Shown here one piece after another: positions 1-6,350 of a DNA stretch of 37,596 nt. Source of the stretch: Sporomusaceae bacterium (GTDB lineage Bacteria > Bacillota > Negativicutes > Acidaminococcales > JAJUGR01); assembly GCA_029265905.1 (NCBI GenBank), contig JAJUGR010000024.1:1-37596 (forward strand), given 5' to 3'. Below the pieces are notes generated by a model that worked only from the letters and a program-made list of their open reading frames with translations, had not been told where the DNA came from and ran no database searches. How positions within the stretch are numbered: the stretch's first letter is position 1; each line of letters starts with the position of its first letter. The translations under genes and the position numbers were made by a program.

Positions 1-1
1 A

Positions 2-42
2 GGGTTGTGTGCATTTTGTGATCATTTTGTGTGCACCAACCC
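2..42. repeat. Three phased 11-bp direct repeats inside an imperfect inverted repeat
   Basis: TTGTG begins at 5, 16 and 27, exactly 11 bp apart. The units read TTGTGTGCATT, TTGTGATCATT and TTGTGTGCACC. The cluster is flanked by GGGTTG (2-7) and CAACCC (37-42), which with the inner TGCA copies could form an imperfect stem. Repeats spaced by about one helical turn are typical of cooperative protein-binding arrays, but nothing here identifies the binding protein. The cluster lies at the window edge, so the gene it might serve is not visible. The repeat is seen directly; any function is inference. Confidence 0.55.
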
Positions 43-52
43 GTTCTGGCAA

Positions 53-82
53 ACAAAAAAGGTTCCAGCGAACGCTGAAACC
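53..82 (-). terminator. Intrinsic terminator of tRNA-Arg
   Basis: Read on the minus strand, a 10-bp stem (GGTTTCAGCG against CGCTGGAACC, one wobble pair) with a very short loop is followed by six T residues. It starts about 11 nt past the encoded CCA end of the tRNA, as expected for the end of a single-tRNA transcript. Confidence 0.8.
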
Positions 83-93
83 CTTGATAGCAA

Positions 94-170
94 TGGCGAC
101 CCCGGCAGGATTCGAACCTGCGACCTTTTGATTCGTAGTCAAACGCTCTATCCAGCTGAGCTACGGAGTC
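94..170 (-). tRNA. tRNA-Arg(ACG)
   Basis: The reverse complement folds as a full cloverleaf. The acceptor arm is GACTCCG against CGGGGTC, with one G-U pair. The D-arm carries AGCTGGAT. The anticodon stem TTTGA/TCAAA encloses the loop CTACGAA with anticodon ACG, and the T-arm is GCAGG-TTCGAAT-CCTGC. The discriminator is G, and CCA is encoded at 94-96. The wobble A should be deaminated to inosine to read CGU, CGC and CGA. It has its own promoter and terminator and is transcribed alone. Confidence 0.97.
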
Positions 171-183
171 CTGACAAGGAATG

Positions 184-212
184 ATTATAGACGTTTATCA
201 TGCTAATGTCAA
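184..212 (-). promoter_or_regulatory. Consensus promoter for tRNA-Arg
   Basis: On the minus strand TTGACA (207-212) and TATAAT (184-189) are separated by exactly 17 bp. This is a perfect housekeeping sigma promoter ending about 14 bp before the tRNA, as expected of a highly expressed stable RNA. Confidence 0.9.
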
Positions 213-263
213 CCTTTTACCGCTTCATTTTTCTGCCGTTTCGCGAAAATCTTTTTTAGCCCC

Positions 264-305
264 GTGACAAAAATCACAGCAGCGGGACAATTTTGTTGCT
301 ACAAT
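264..305 (+). promoter_or_regulatory. CRP/FNR-type operator with extended -10 promoter
   Basis: GTGA (264-267) and TCAC (274-277) form a perfect GTGA-N6-TCAC palindrome, the core recognised by CRP/FNR-superfamily regulators. Downstream is an extended -10, TG-C-TACAAT (297-305), with no recognisable -35. A start site about 7 nt past the -10 (around 312) puts the palindrome centre (270.5) near -41.5, the class II activator position. The motifs and spacing are seen. Which regulator binds (FNR, HcpR, CRP-like) is not, and no such gene is in the window. Confidence 0.65.
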
Positions 306-342
306 AAGCACATAGGGAAATAACACCAAGGAGTGATGTAAT

Positions 343-1299
343 ATGATGCCAAAAGGCGCTACCCTGCAAAAGGTTAAGGATCCGCAAGACCGCCGTTATG
401 CAATCACCCCGGAAATACCCGGCGGCTTTGTCAAGCCAGAGTTTTTGCGCAAGCTCGCCGACGCGGCCGAACAATTCGGCGGCGTGTTGAAATGCACTTC
501 CGCCCAGCGCATAATGATTACCATGTTAAAAGAGGACGACGTGGAAAAGGTCTGGCAGCTGCTTGGCATAGAGCCAAAAGCCGCCCCCGCCAACTGCGTC
601 CGCAGCGTCAAAATGTGCCCCGGCGATGTGTTTTGCAAGCGCGGCAAGCAAGACAGCATCAAGCTGGGCATGATCCTGGACAAACGCTACAGCAAACAGG
701 AAATGCCCTCGAAAATGAAATTTGGCGTAGCAGGCTGCCTCAACGCTTGCGGCGATACCCGCATGAAAGATGTCGGCGCCATCGGGTACGAAACCGGCTG
801 GACGATTTACGTCGGCGGCAGCGGCGGCGCCCACCCGCGCATCGGCGACGAGCTGGCTAAGGACTTAACGACCGATGAAGCCCTGCGCCTGATTGACATC
901 GTCGTGCGTTACTACAAGCGCCACGCCGGCATCGAGCGGATGGGAACCTTTATTGAACGCATCGGCTTTCCGCTGTTTAGCGAAGCCGTCTTGGCCGAAT
1001 ACAAGCAAGCGCCGGGCACGGAAACCAGCGCTGCTGCCCCTGCGATATCAACCCCCTCCGCGCCGCAGCCAGTCGCCTTGGCGCGCGGCCAAGCGGTCAC
1101 GCACGAATCCCTGATTGGCGATATTATTCGCGTCTACCCGGAGGCTATCCCCGCCCTGCGCAATATGGGCATGGCCTGTCTCGGCTGTCCCTCGTCGGCC
1201 GGCGAAAGCGTGGCCAACGCCGCCGGCATCCATGGCATGTCTGCCGACAAACTAGTAGCGGAGATCAATGCCGCCATCAAAGGAGGCTCAGCCAAATGA
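343..1299 (+). CDS. Siroheme/4Fe-4S sulfite or nitrite reductase-like protein with C-terminal DUF1858 domain
   Basis: The 318-aa protein has a nitrite/sulfite reductase ferredoxin-like half-domain (about 10-75), then a siroheme/4Fe-4S domain with Cys92-X5-Cys98 and Cys132-X3-Cys136, the ligand pattern of this superfamily. A linker rich in Ala, Pro and Ser (about 222-248) leads to a DUF1858 domain (about 252-312) with the conserved Cys279-X2-Cys282. It has one reductase repeat rather than the two of assimilatory enzymes, so it resembles the small, poorly characterised Fsr/Dsr-like group of anaerobes. No flavin domain is present, so electrons must come from a partner. AAGGAG at 328-333 selects ATG 343, with ATG 346 possible. 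The substrate (sulfite, nitrite or another oxyanion) cannot be read from the sequence. It overlaps the next gene by 4 bp. Confidence 0.88.
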   Translation: MMPKGATLQKVKDPQDRRYAITPEIPGGFVKPEFLRKLADAAEQFGGVLKCTSAQRIMITMLKEDDVEKVWQLLGIEPKAAPANCVRSVKMCPGDVFCKRGKQDSIKLGMILDKRYSKQEMPSKMKFGVAGCLNACGDTRMKDVGAIGYETGWTIYVGGSGGAHPRIGDELAKDLTTDEALRLIDIVVRYYKRHAGIERMGTFIERIGFPLFSEAVLAEYKQAPGTETSAAAPAISTPSAPQPVALARGQAVTHESLIGDIIRVYPEAIPALRNMGMACLGCPSSAGESVANAAGIHGMSADKLVAEINAAIKGGSAK

Positions 1300-1955
1300 G
1301 TGCATTTTTAGGACCGATCCATTACTGGCTGTATGCCAAAATCCAACATGTGCAGGACCGCACCGCCCGGTTGGCACAAGAAGCGAACGCCGCCTGCAGC
1401 GCCCTAGCCGAAAGCTGCCTGGCGACTGTATACGAAACCTACGGCGAACCACCGGCCAGGCAAACGGACTTGGCCGACTTGATCGACCCGTCCAACATTC
1501 ACGGCTGGCTGGCCCGGCAAATCCAGTTGACCGAAGCGCGCGAAGCGGCGCTGCTTAAAGAGCTCAGCGACTATTGCGGCGGCACCGCCTGGGAGCTGGC
1601 GGAAAAAGTCTTTGCCGAAGACGGCAAGCGTCTGGGCGAAGCAGCGGTCAAAACCAACCGTTACGATCTGGAAAAAGCAAGCGGCCTGTATCGAGCCTTC
1701 CATGACACGTTTCTGGCGGGCATGCCCTGCGACGGCGGCTTTGAAGAAGTCTCCAGCACTGACCAGGAAATTGTCTTGGAGCGCACCACGTGCCCAAAGG
1801 CTGGCCTGTGGAAGCAAGTCGGCGTTTCCGTCCCCAACATGCAAAAGCTTTACCAACTCTGGCTGGCCGCCTTCGTCGCCGCCCTCAACCCGGCGTTTTC
1901 CGTCTCGCAAGCCTGCGGCGACGCCAAACAGCGCCTGATTATCGCTCGTGCCTAA
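1296..1955 (+). CDS. Uncharacterised protein coupled to the sulfite reductase-like gene
   Basis: This 219-aa soluble protein has no signal peptide or membrane segment. Its start overlaps the previous stop in an ATGA junction, so the two genes are translationally coupled and probably cooperate. The N-terminal half is helical, with cysteines at 34, 41 and 94. The C-terminal part has an Arg-Thr-Thr-Cys166-Pro motif, a Gly-rich turn, an Asn-Pro at 198-199 and Cys207. This late Cys-Pro ... Asn-Pro ... Cys layout recalls the L-2-amino-thiazoline-4-carboxylate hydrolase-like family, but the resemblance is weak and by eye. A maturation or partner protein is equally possible. The gene is certain; no function is assigned. 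Confidence 0.85.
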   Translation: MSAFLGPIHYWLYAKIQHVQDRTARLAQEANAACSALAESCLATVYETYGEPPARQTDLADLIDPSNIHGWLARQIQLTEAREAALLKELSDYCGGTAWELAEKVFAEDGKRLGEAAVKTNRYDLEKASGLYRAFHDTFLAGMPCDGGFEEVSSTDQEIVLERTTCPKAGLWKQVGVSVPNMQKLYQLWLAAFVAALNPAFSVSQACGDAKQRLIIARA

Positions 1956-1965
1956 CGTAATTTGC

Positions 1966-1996
1966 GCCCGGATCGCAATCAGCGGTCCGGGCTTTT
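1966..1996 (+). terminator. Rho-independent terminator
   Basis: GCCCGGA (1966-1972) pairs with TCCGGGC (1986-1992), and TTTT follows. It lies about 10 nt after the stop of the uncharacterised partner gene and closes that two-gene unit. Confidence 0.85.
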
Positions 1997-2095
1997 CCTA
2001 TCACTTTTCCCGCTGCGCAAAGCAGGATTCTCTTTTCAGCACCGCGAATAGCTTTTAAAACATGGGACGATTTTCAACTGAAAGGAGCGAGTGCG

Positions 2096-2539
2096 ATGTT
2101 GAAAGAATGGAAAGATTTTTTAATGAGGGGCAACGTTCTCGACCTGGCAATTGGCGTCATTATCGGCGGTGCATTCGGAAAAATCGTTACCTCCTTTGTC
2201 AACGACATCTTAATGCCGCCTCTCGGTCTTTTGCTGGGAAAAATGAATTTTGCCGATTTGTTCATTAGCTTAAGCGGGCAGTCCTACCCCTCGCTCGCCG
2301 CCGCCAAGGCAGCAGGCGCCCCAACGCTCAATTACGGTCTTTTCATCAACAGCCTGATTGACTTCGTGCTGGTTGGAACGGCGATTTTCCTGTTAATCAA
2401 GCAGGTTAACCGGCTCAAAAAGCCGGCAGAGGAAAAAGCTCCTGATACAAAAGCCTGTCCCTTCTGCTGCAGCAAAATCCCGCTTGCCGCCACCCGCTGT
2501 CCGAATTGCACTTCCCAGCTGACGGAAAAAAGCGTTTGA
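2096..2539 (+). CDS. mscL: Large-conductance mechanosensitive channel MscL with zinc-ribbon tail
   Basis: MscL forms a homopentameric pore that opens under membrane tension to release solutes on osmotic downshock. The 147-aa protein starts with the characteristic N-terminal helix and first membrane segment (Lys-Asp-Phe-Leu at 6-9, Ile-Gly-Val-Ile-Ile-Gly-Gly-Ala around 19-26). A periplasmic loop (about 48-80) and a second membrane segment (about 83-103) follow. A C-terminal extension carries Cys121-X2-Cys124 and Cys135-X2-Cys138, a rubredoxin-like zinc ribbon beyond the usual cytoplasmic helix. GAAAGGAG upstream supports ATG 2096. The gene is monocistronic, with a terminator on each side. Confidence 0.96.
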   Translation: MLKEWKDFLMRGNVLDLAIGVIIGGAFGKIVTSFVNDILMPPLGLLLGKMNFADLFISLSGQSYPSLAAAKAAGAPTLNYGLFINSLIDFVLVGTAIFLLIKQVNRLKKPAEEKAPDTKACPFCCSKIPLAATRCPNCTSQLTEKSV

Positions 2540-2550
2540 CAAACCGAAAC

Positions 2551-2594
2551 AAAAAACGGACAGGGCGCCAATGCGGCCGCCCTGTCCGTTTTTT
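2551..2594. terminator. Bidirectional terminator between mscL and a convergent gene
   Basis: A perfect 17-bp inverted repeat (2551-2567 and 2578-2594) starts with six A residues and ends with six T residues, so it can terminate in both directions. It sits between mscL on the plus strand and the zinc-ribbon gene on the minus strand. Confidence 0.92.
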
Positions 2595-2625
2595 GTTAAG
2601 AGATTTTCCAATTCTCGTTTGATTT

Positions 2626-2844
2626 TTATTCTGACTCAGAGTCTATTTCATCCATCATCGAATCAATAAGCTGAACATCATCATCCCAGCGGTGCCCGCA
2701 ATCACGGCACTGGATCGCCGGCGTTCTTTCCCGCCCGTCGTCCGGCCCGGCGCTTACCAACAAAAAGTTAGGACTGCCGCAATGGGGGCATCTAGCGCCG
2801 CTTCCTGCATCACGATACGGGGTCATGTATTCATCTTTCAACAT
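2626..2844 (-). CDS. Small zinc-ribbon protein
   Basis: The 72-aa protein has a treble-clef or zinc-ribbon pattern, Cys19-Pro-His-Cys22 and Cys46-Arg-Asp-Cys49-Gly-His, resembling the ribbon of transcription factor S or TFIIB-type small proteins. The C-terminus is very acidic (Asp, Glu and Ser). AAAGGAGGG about 7 nt upstream selects ATG 2844. A second in-frame Met at residue 7 is less likely. The function is unknown; a nucleic-acid or protein-binding role is only a guess from the fold. Confidence 0.8.
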   Translation of the reverse strand: MLKDEYMTPYRDAGSGARCPHCGSPNFLLVSAGPDDGRERTPAIQCRDCGHRWDDDVQLIDSMMDEIDSESE

Positions 2845-2893
2845 GACGTTCCCTCCTTTTTGCTAATACTACGGCTCATCCGCCTCTACCCTG

Positions 2894-2902
2894 ATTGTAT
2901 CA
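2894..2902 (-). promoter_or_regulatory. Extended -10 element upstream of the small zinc-ribbon gene
   Basis: On the minus strand TG-A-TACAAT (2894-2902) matches the extended -10 consensus about 50 bp before ATG 2844. No convincing -35 is present, so this is a tentative call. Confidence 0.4.
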
Positions 2903-2932
2903 CACCAGCACTTTGTTAAAAAGAGCGAATAT

Positions 2933-3481
2933 TCATTTTTGTCCCCGCACCAATTCCTTGACCGGCACGCCATCAATCACCAGCGTCTCCAGGACGGCAT
3001 CACCGTCATGCACCCGAACAACCGCCCAGGTATTTTTCTTATCCGAGCGGCGATACGCCTCTTCAGCGATCGGCGCGGCCGCCTCCGGCATATAGTAGCG
3101 CGTAAACGGCCAGCGCACAAAAGCCATGCCGTTGCGTTGCGAAACAAAAGTCACCCTCACCCAGTCATTGTTTTGCTCCGCCGGCATGCGCAAAGCAACC
3201 TCGGCAATTCGGGCAAACCCCTGCGCGTCAACTGTCACTTTGGCATACGCGGTTTCGCCCGGGGTCAAAACTGCGCCGGCGGCCACAGGGCCTTTTTGCT
3301 CGGCAAACCCAAGGGCGACATAACGTCCCCGCACCGCATCGAACGGATCAACCGGCGCCGCTTGGAACTTATAGGCAATCCCTGCGGCCAAGGTATTCTC
3401 CCAGCGCCAAACCAAATACAGCGGCGCCGCCAACTGCAGCAGGCAAACAATCCCCCAGAGCAACACGGAGCGCGCTTTCAT
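2933..3481 (-). CDS. GDYXXLXY-family membrane-anchored protein
   Basis: The 182-aa protein has one N-terminal membrane segment (about 5-25). Its outer domain has the family signature at 45-59 (Asp-Pro-Phe-Asp ... Arg-Gly-Arg-Tyr ... Leu-Gly-Phe) and a second conserved motif, Arg-Tyr-Tyr-Met-Pro-Glu, at 128-133. The family is widespread but has no established biochemical function. It is usually encoded right after a DUF2157 multipass protein, as here: the ATG overlaps the DUF2157 stop by 4 bp. The pair probably forms a membrane complex with this domain outside the membrane. Confidence 0.88.
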   Translation of the reverse strand: MKARSVLLWGIVCLLQLAAPLYLVWRWENTLAAGIAYKFQAAPVDPFDAVRGRYVALGFAEQKGPVAAGAVLTPGETAYAKVTVDAQGFARIAEVALRMPAEQNNDWVRVTFVSQRNGMAFVRWPFTRYYMPEAAAPIAEEAYRRSDKKNTWAVVRVHDGDAVLETLVIDGVPVKELVRGQK

Positions 3482-4749
3482 GCTTTTCCGCCCCCTTTGC
3501 CGAGCAAACAGCGGTTAATCAAGAGGAACCCAACGCCAAGGACGATGAACGCCAAGCCCCGCATGATAAAGCTCACCTGCGCATCAAAAAAGCGCGCCAG
3601 CACAACAACGCCGAGCAGCAGCAAGGCCAAATTCATGTCCGTCTGCTTGCCGGCCCGATAACCATTAACCAATTGCCACCCGCAAAAAACAAGCAGGTAT
3701 AGGTTCACCGCAACAACCGACGGCAGACCGGACGGCCACCAGTGGACAAGCGGATAGCCAAGCGCCATGACCAGCAGCCCGGCGGCATACCACCCTTCAC
3801 CCCAGCGCTTGCCGCGGACGACCAGCCACAAATAGGGCGCCAGCAAGGCCAGCACGCCCCCTAACAGGAGCCACTCGCCCTGTGCCGCCTTCCAAAGCGG
3901 CGCCATGTCGTACCACACGCCGCGAAACGACAAAATAAACAGGAGCGCGAACAAACCGCCTGTGCCGATGATGCGCCGCGGCGCACTATAAAATTTCGTA
4001 TCTTCCGGCAGAACATAATAGCTTTCCCAGCGGTAGCGGAGCAAAAAAGCGCCGAAGACAAGCCAGGCCAATGAATGCAGCCAGCGCTGCCCGGTAATGG
4101 CGAGGGCGGCCAACAGCGCCAGGCTCAGCACCCAGATGGCAAAGGCCAGGCGTCCGCTCCAGTCCTCCTGGCGCCATAGCCGCCAAACGAGCGGACCGAG
4201 CAATAAGTACAGCCCCCACACCCACCAGTCATCGCCAGACCAATGGACGGTTCCGGCCCAGACAGTGGCGAGGACGGCAAAAGCGGCCGCCACCATAGCA
4301 CTGTTTAATAAGTAGGCAACGGGCAGAACAAGCAGGAGCCAAGTGAGCAAAAAGGCGCCCGTATCCTCGGACAAGTGATACGTTTGCGACACCAGCGCGA
4401 TGGTCACGCCCGTCATCGCCGCCCAAAACAGCGCCGCCCCCTCTACCCAGCTCAAGTCGAGCTGGTTCTTCTGCGCCAAAATCGCAATCCCCTGCGCGAT
4501 CAGCAGCAGCGTGATTGACAAGGCCAGACGCCAGCCGCGGTTGATCATTTCCCAGTTATTTGCTATTAAAAGGATGATGCCCAGCCCAATCAAGCCGCCG
4601 CCCAACAGGCCGAAAACAAGCAACCGGTTGCGTTCAGGCAATGGTCCGTAATGCTGTCTGAGCGCCTCCGCCGTTTCCGGCGCAACGACGCCTTTCTCAA
4701 CCAAGGCAGGCAGCTGCTGATACAACCAACGCACAGACCGTTGATCCAT
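3478..4749 (-). CDS. DUF2157 multipass membrane protein
   Basis: A 423-aa integral membrane protein with a short cytoplasmic N-terminal helix pair (about 1-45, typical of DUF2157) and about eleven or twelve hydrophobic segments to the C-terminus. The reading frame extends upstream to a TTG at 4794, but that start has no ribosome site. ATG 4749 follows GGGGGTGG, and the conserved DUF2157 region begins just after it, so I use ATG 4749. It is coupled to the GDYXXLXY gene. No transport signature motif is visible and the function is unknown. Confidence 0.85.
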   Translation of the reverse strand: MDQRSVRWLYQQLPALVEKGVVAPETAEALRQHYGPLPERNRLLVFGLLGGGLIGLGIILLIANNWEMINRGWRLALSITLLLIAQGIAILAQKNQLDLSWVEGAALFWAAMTGVTIALVSQTYHLSEDTGAFLLTWLLLVLPVAYLLNSAMVAAAFAVLATVWAGTVHWSGDDWWVWGLYLLLGPLVWRLWRQEDWSGRLAFAIWVLSLALLAALAITGQRWLHSLAWLVFGAFLLRYRWESYYVLPEDTKFYSAPRRIIGTGGLFALLFILSFRGVWYDMAPLWKAAQGEWLLLGGVLALLAPYLWLVVRGKRWGEGWYAAGLLVMALGYPLVHWWPSGLPSVVAVNLYLLVFCGWQLVNGYRAGKQTDMNLALLLLGVVVLARFFDAQVSFIMRGLAFIVLGVGFLLINRCLLGKGGGKA

Positions 4750-4851
4750 CTCTTCCACCCCCGGTCTTTTTCTTTCAGCATACCACTTATGCAACTTTTC
4801 TTGAACATTTTTTTATTAATTACCAAAAGTATGCAGGAAGAACGCTATCGC

Positions 4852-4890
4852 CGTTGAATAGTTAAAATAACAGAATATTTACTTTCAACG
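4852..4890. repeat. Inverted repeat upstream of the acetyltransferase gene
   Basis: CGTTGAA (4852-4858) and TTCAACG (4884-4890) are perfect complements around a very A/T-rich centre, and the right arm ends about 7 bp before the ribosome site. It could be an operator or a leader hairpin overlapping the promoter. TTGAAT at 4854 might be a -35, but I see no good -10. Confidence 0.4.
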
Positions 4891-4911
4891 CAATACAGGA
4901 GGTGCTTTCTT

Positions 4912-5514
4912 ATGGACAAACCTTACTCCATTCGCTTGTTGAAGGGCAAGGACATCAATCGGCATCTACCCGAGGTGGCCAGCCTCAGACTTCGCGTGTT
5001 CAAAGAATACCCTTACCTATATGAAGGCAACCTCAAAGAAGAATATGAATACCTGGCGCAATACGTAAAACCAGAAAGCTTTTTGGCCGCCGCCTTCTCC
5101 AACAACGAATTGATCGGAGCCGCCACCGGCATCCCGCTGGCCATCGCCGCGGACGTTACGCAACGGCCCTTCATCGACAACAACCTGAAAGTAAACCAAT
5201 GGTTTTATATCGGCGAGATCATTCTCGCGCCGCAATGGCGCAACCGCGGGCTGGGCGGCCTTTTCTTGCGGGCCTTGGAAGATCATGCCAAAGAGCTGCA
5301 TTATCATTTCACGACGTTTTGCACAATCCAGCGCCCCCCCAACCACCCCTTGCGCCCGCGCGGCTATAAGCCGCTGGATGAGTACTGGCGCGAACATGGC
5401 TACGAACGGCTTCAGGACTTAAGCTGCGAGCTTTCCTGGATCGATACCGGCAAAGGGCATCCGAGCCCCAAGAAGCTAATCTTTTGGTATAAGGACCTCG
5501 AGCAAAAAAAGTAA
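4912..5514 (+). CDS. GNAT-family N-acetyltransferase
   Basis: The 200-aa protein has the GNAT acetyl-CoA-binding motif A: a hydrophobic strand (Gly-Glu-Ile-Ile-Leu, 101-105) followed by Arg110-X2-Gly113-X-Gly115, the pyrophosphate-binding Q/R-x-x-G-x-G/A loop. The N-terminal third (Leu-Arg-Leu-Arg-Val-Phe-Lys-Glu) is typical of GNAT enzymes acting on small molecules or protein N-termini. GGAGG about 9 nt before ATG 4912 sets the start. It is monocistronic between an inverted repeat and a strong terminator. The acceptor substrate is unknown. Confidence 0.88.
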   Translation: MDKPYSIRLLKGKDINRHLPEVASLRLRVFKEYPYLYEGNLKEEYEYLAQYVKPESFLAAAFSNNELIGAATGIPLAIAADVTQRPFIDNNLKVNQWFYIGEIILAPQWRNRGLGGLFLRALEDHAKELHYHFTTFCTIQRPPNHPLRPRGYKPLDEYWREHGYERLQDLSCELSWIDTGKGHPSPKKLIFWYKDLEQKK

Positions 5515-5570
5515 AGCAATGAAAAAGCGGGTCCGCTCTCAACATGAGCGGACCCGCTTTTTCATTGCTT
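5514..5570. terminator. Bidirectional terminator with a 25-bp perfect stem
   Basis: A perfect 25-bp inverted repeat (5514-5538 and 5546-5570) has a 7-nt loop and internal A5/T5 tracts, so it works on both strands. The left arm starts at the last base of the acetyltransferase stop codon. The right arm overlaps the last codons and stop of the convergent ABC permease gene. Confidence 0.93.
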
Positions 5571-6350
5571 CCAGGGAATAACCCGCTGTTCAATCGCATG
5601 AATGGCTTGATTGAACAGCACGCCCAGCAAGGACAGCACCACCACGCCAACCATCAGCTTCGTCGTCAGCATCAGATCGCCATAGTGCAGAATCAATGCG
5701 CCGATCCCTTCCTTTGCCGCAATCATCTCCGCCGCGACAAGCAACAGCAGCGAAGTGCCGGCCGCCAGCTTCAAGCCGGCAAAAATCATCGGCAGGGCGC
5801 CCGGCAAGACTACCTTGCGCAACACCCCGAGCCGGTTCGCCCGGAAGCTGACCGCCACCTTGACAAACAGCGGATCAATATTTTTTACCCCGGCGTACGT
5901 ATTGATCGCCACGGGGAAAAACACACCGAGCGTGATAATCGTGATTTTCGATACCTCGCCAATCCCCAGCCACAGAATGATCAAGGGCAGCAGGGCAATT
6001 TTCGGCACCGGGTAAAGCGAATAAAGGATCGGGTTTCCTGCCGCTTCGGCAATGGCAGAAAACCCTAAAGCAAGACCAATCAGGACGCCTACTATGCTGC
6101 CCAGGGCGTATCCTGCCGCGATACGGCCCATACTTGCCATCAGATTGGTCCACAATTCACCGGAAACCGCCATGTCAACCCCAGCGGCGACGATCGCGCT
6201 GGGCGGCGGCAAGTACAAGGCCGACACCCAGGGGCTGCGGCTGACCGCCTCCCACACAAGCAGCAACGTGCAGATGCTGACCCAAGGCACCCAACTGGCC
6301 GCCTTGTCCTCCATAAACGCAAAGCGATTGACTACTTCCCGCCTCGTCAT
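5562..6350 (-). CDS. SsuC/TauC-type ABC transporter permease
   Basis: The 262-aa inner-membrane permease belongs to the binding-protein-dependent (BPD) transport family of the sulfonate/taurine/nitrate/thiamine-precursor group. It has six hydrophobic segments and a cytoplasmic EAA-type loop about residues 168-190 (Ser-Phe-Arg-Ala-Asn ... Val-Val-Leu-Pro-Gly-Ala-Leu-Pro). It is the last gene of the pheA operon. Its ATG overlaps the ATPase stop by one base (TGATG), so it is translationally coupled. The substrate cannot be deduced from this subunit. Confidence 0.92.
   Translation of the reverse strand: MTRREVVNRFAFMEDKAASWVPWVSICTLLLVWEAVSRSPWVSALYLPPPSAIVAAGVDMAVSGELWTNLMASMGRIAAGYALGSIVGVLIGLALGFSAIAEAAGNPILYSLYPVPKIALLPLIILWLGIGEVSKITIITLGVFFPVAINTYAGVKNIDPLFVKVAVSFRANRLGVLRKVVLPGALPMIFAGLKLAAGTSLLLLVAAEMIAAKEGIGALILHYGDLMLTTKLMVGVVVLSLLGVLFNQAIHAIEQRVIPWKQ

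Noticed and set aside
94-170. tRNA-Arg as a phage or element integration site
   Set aside because: No integrase and no repeated copy of the tRNA 3' end is seen within the window, and the flank is only 93 bp.
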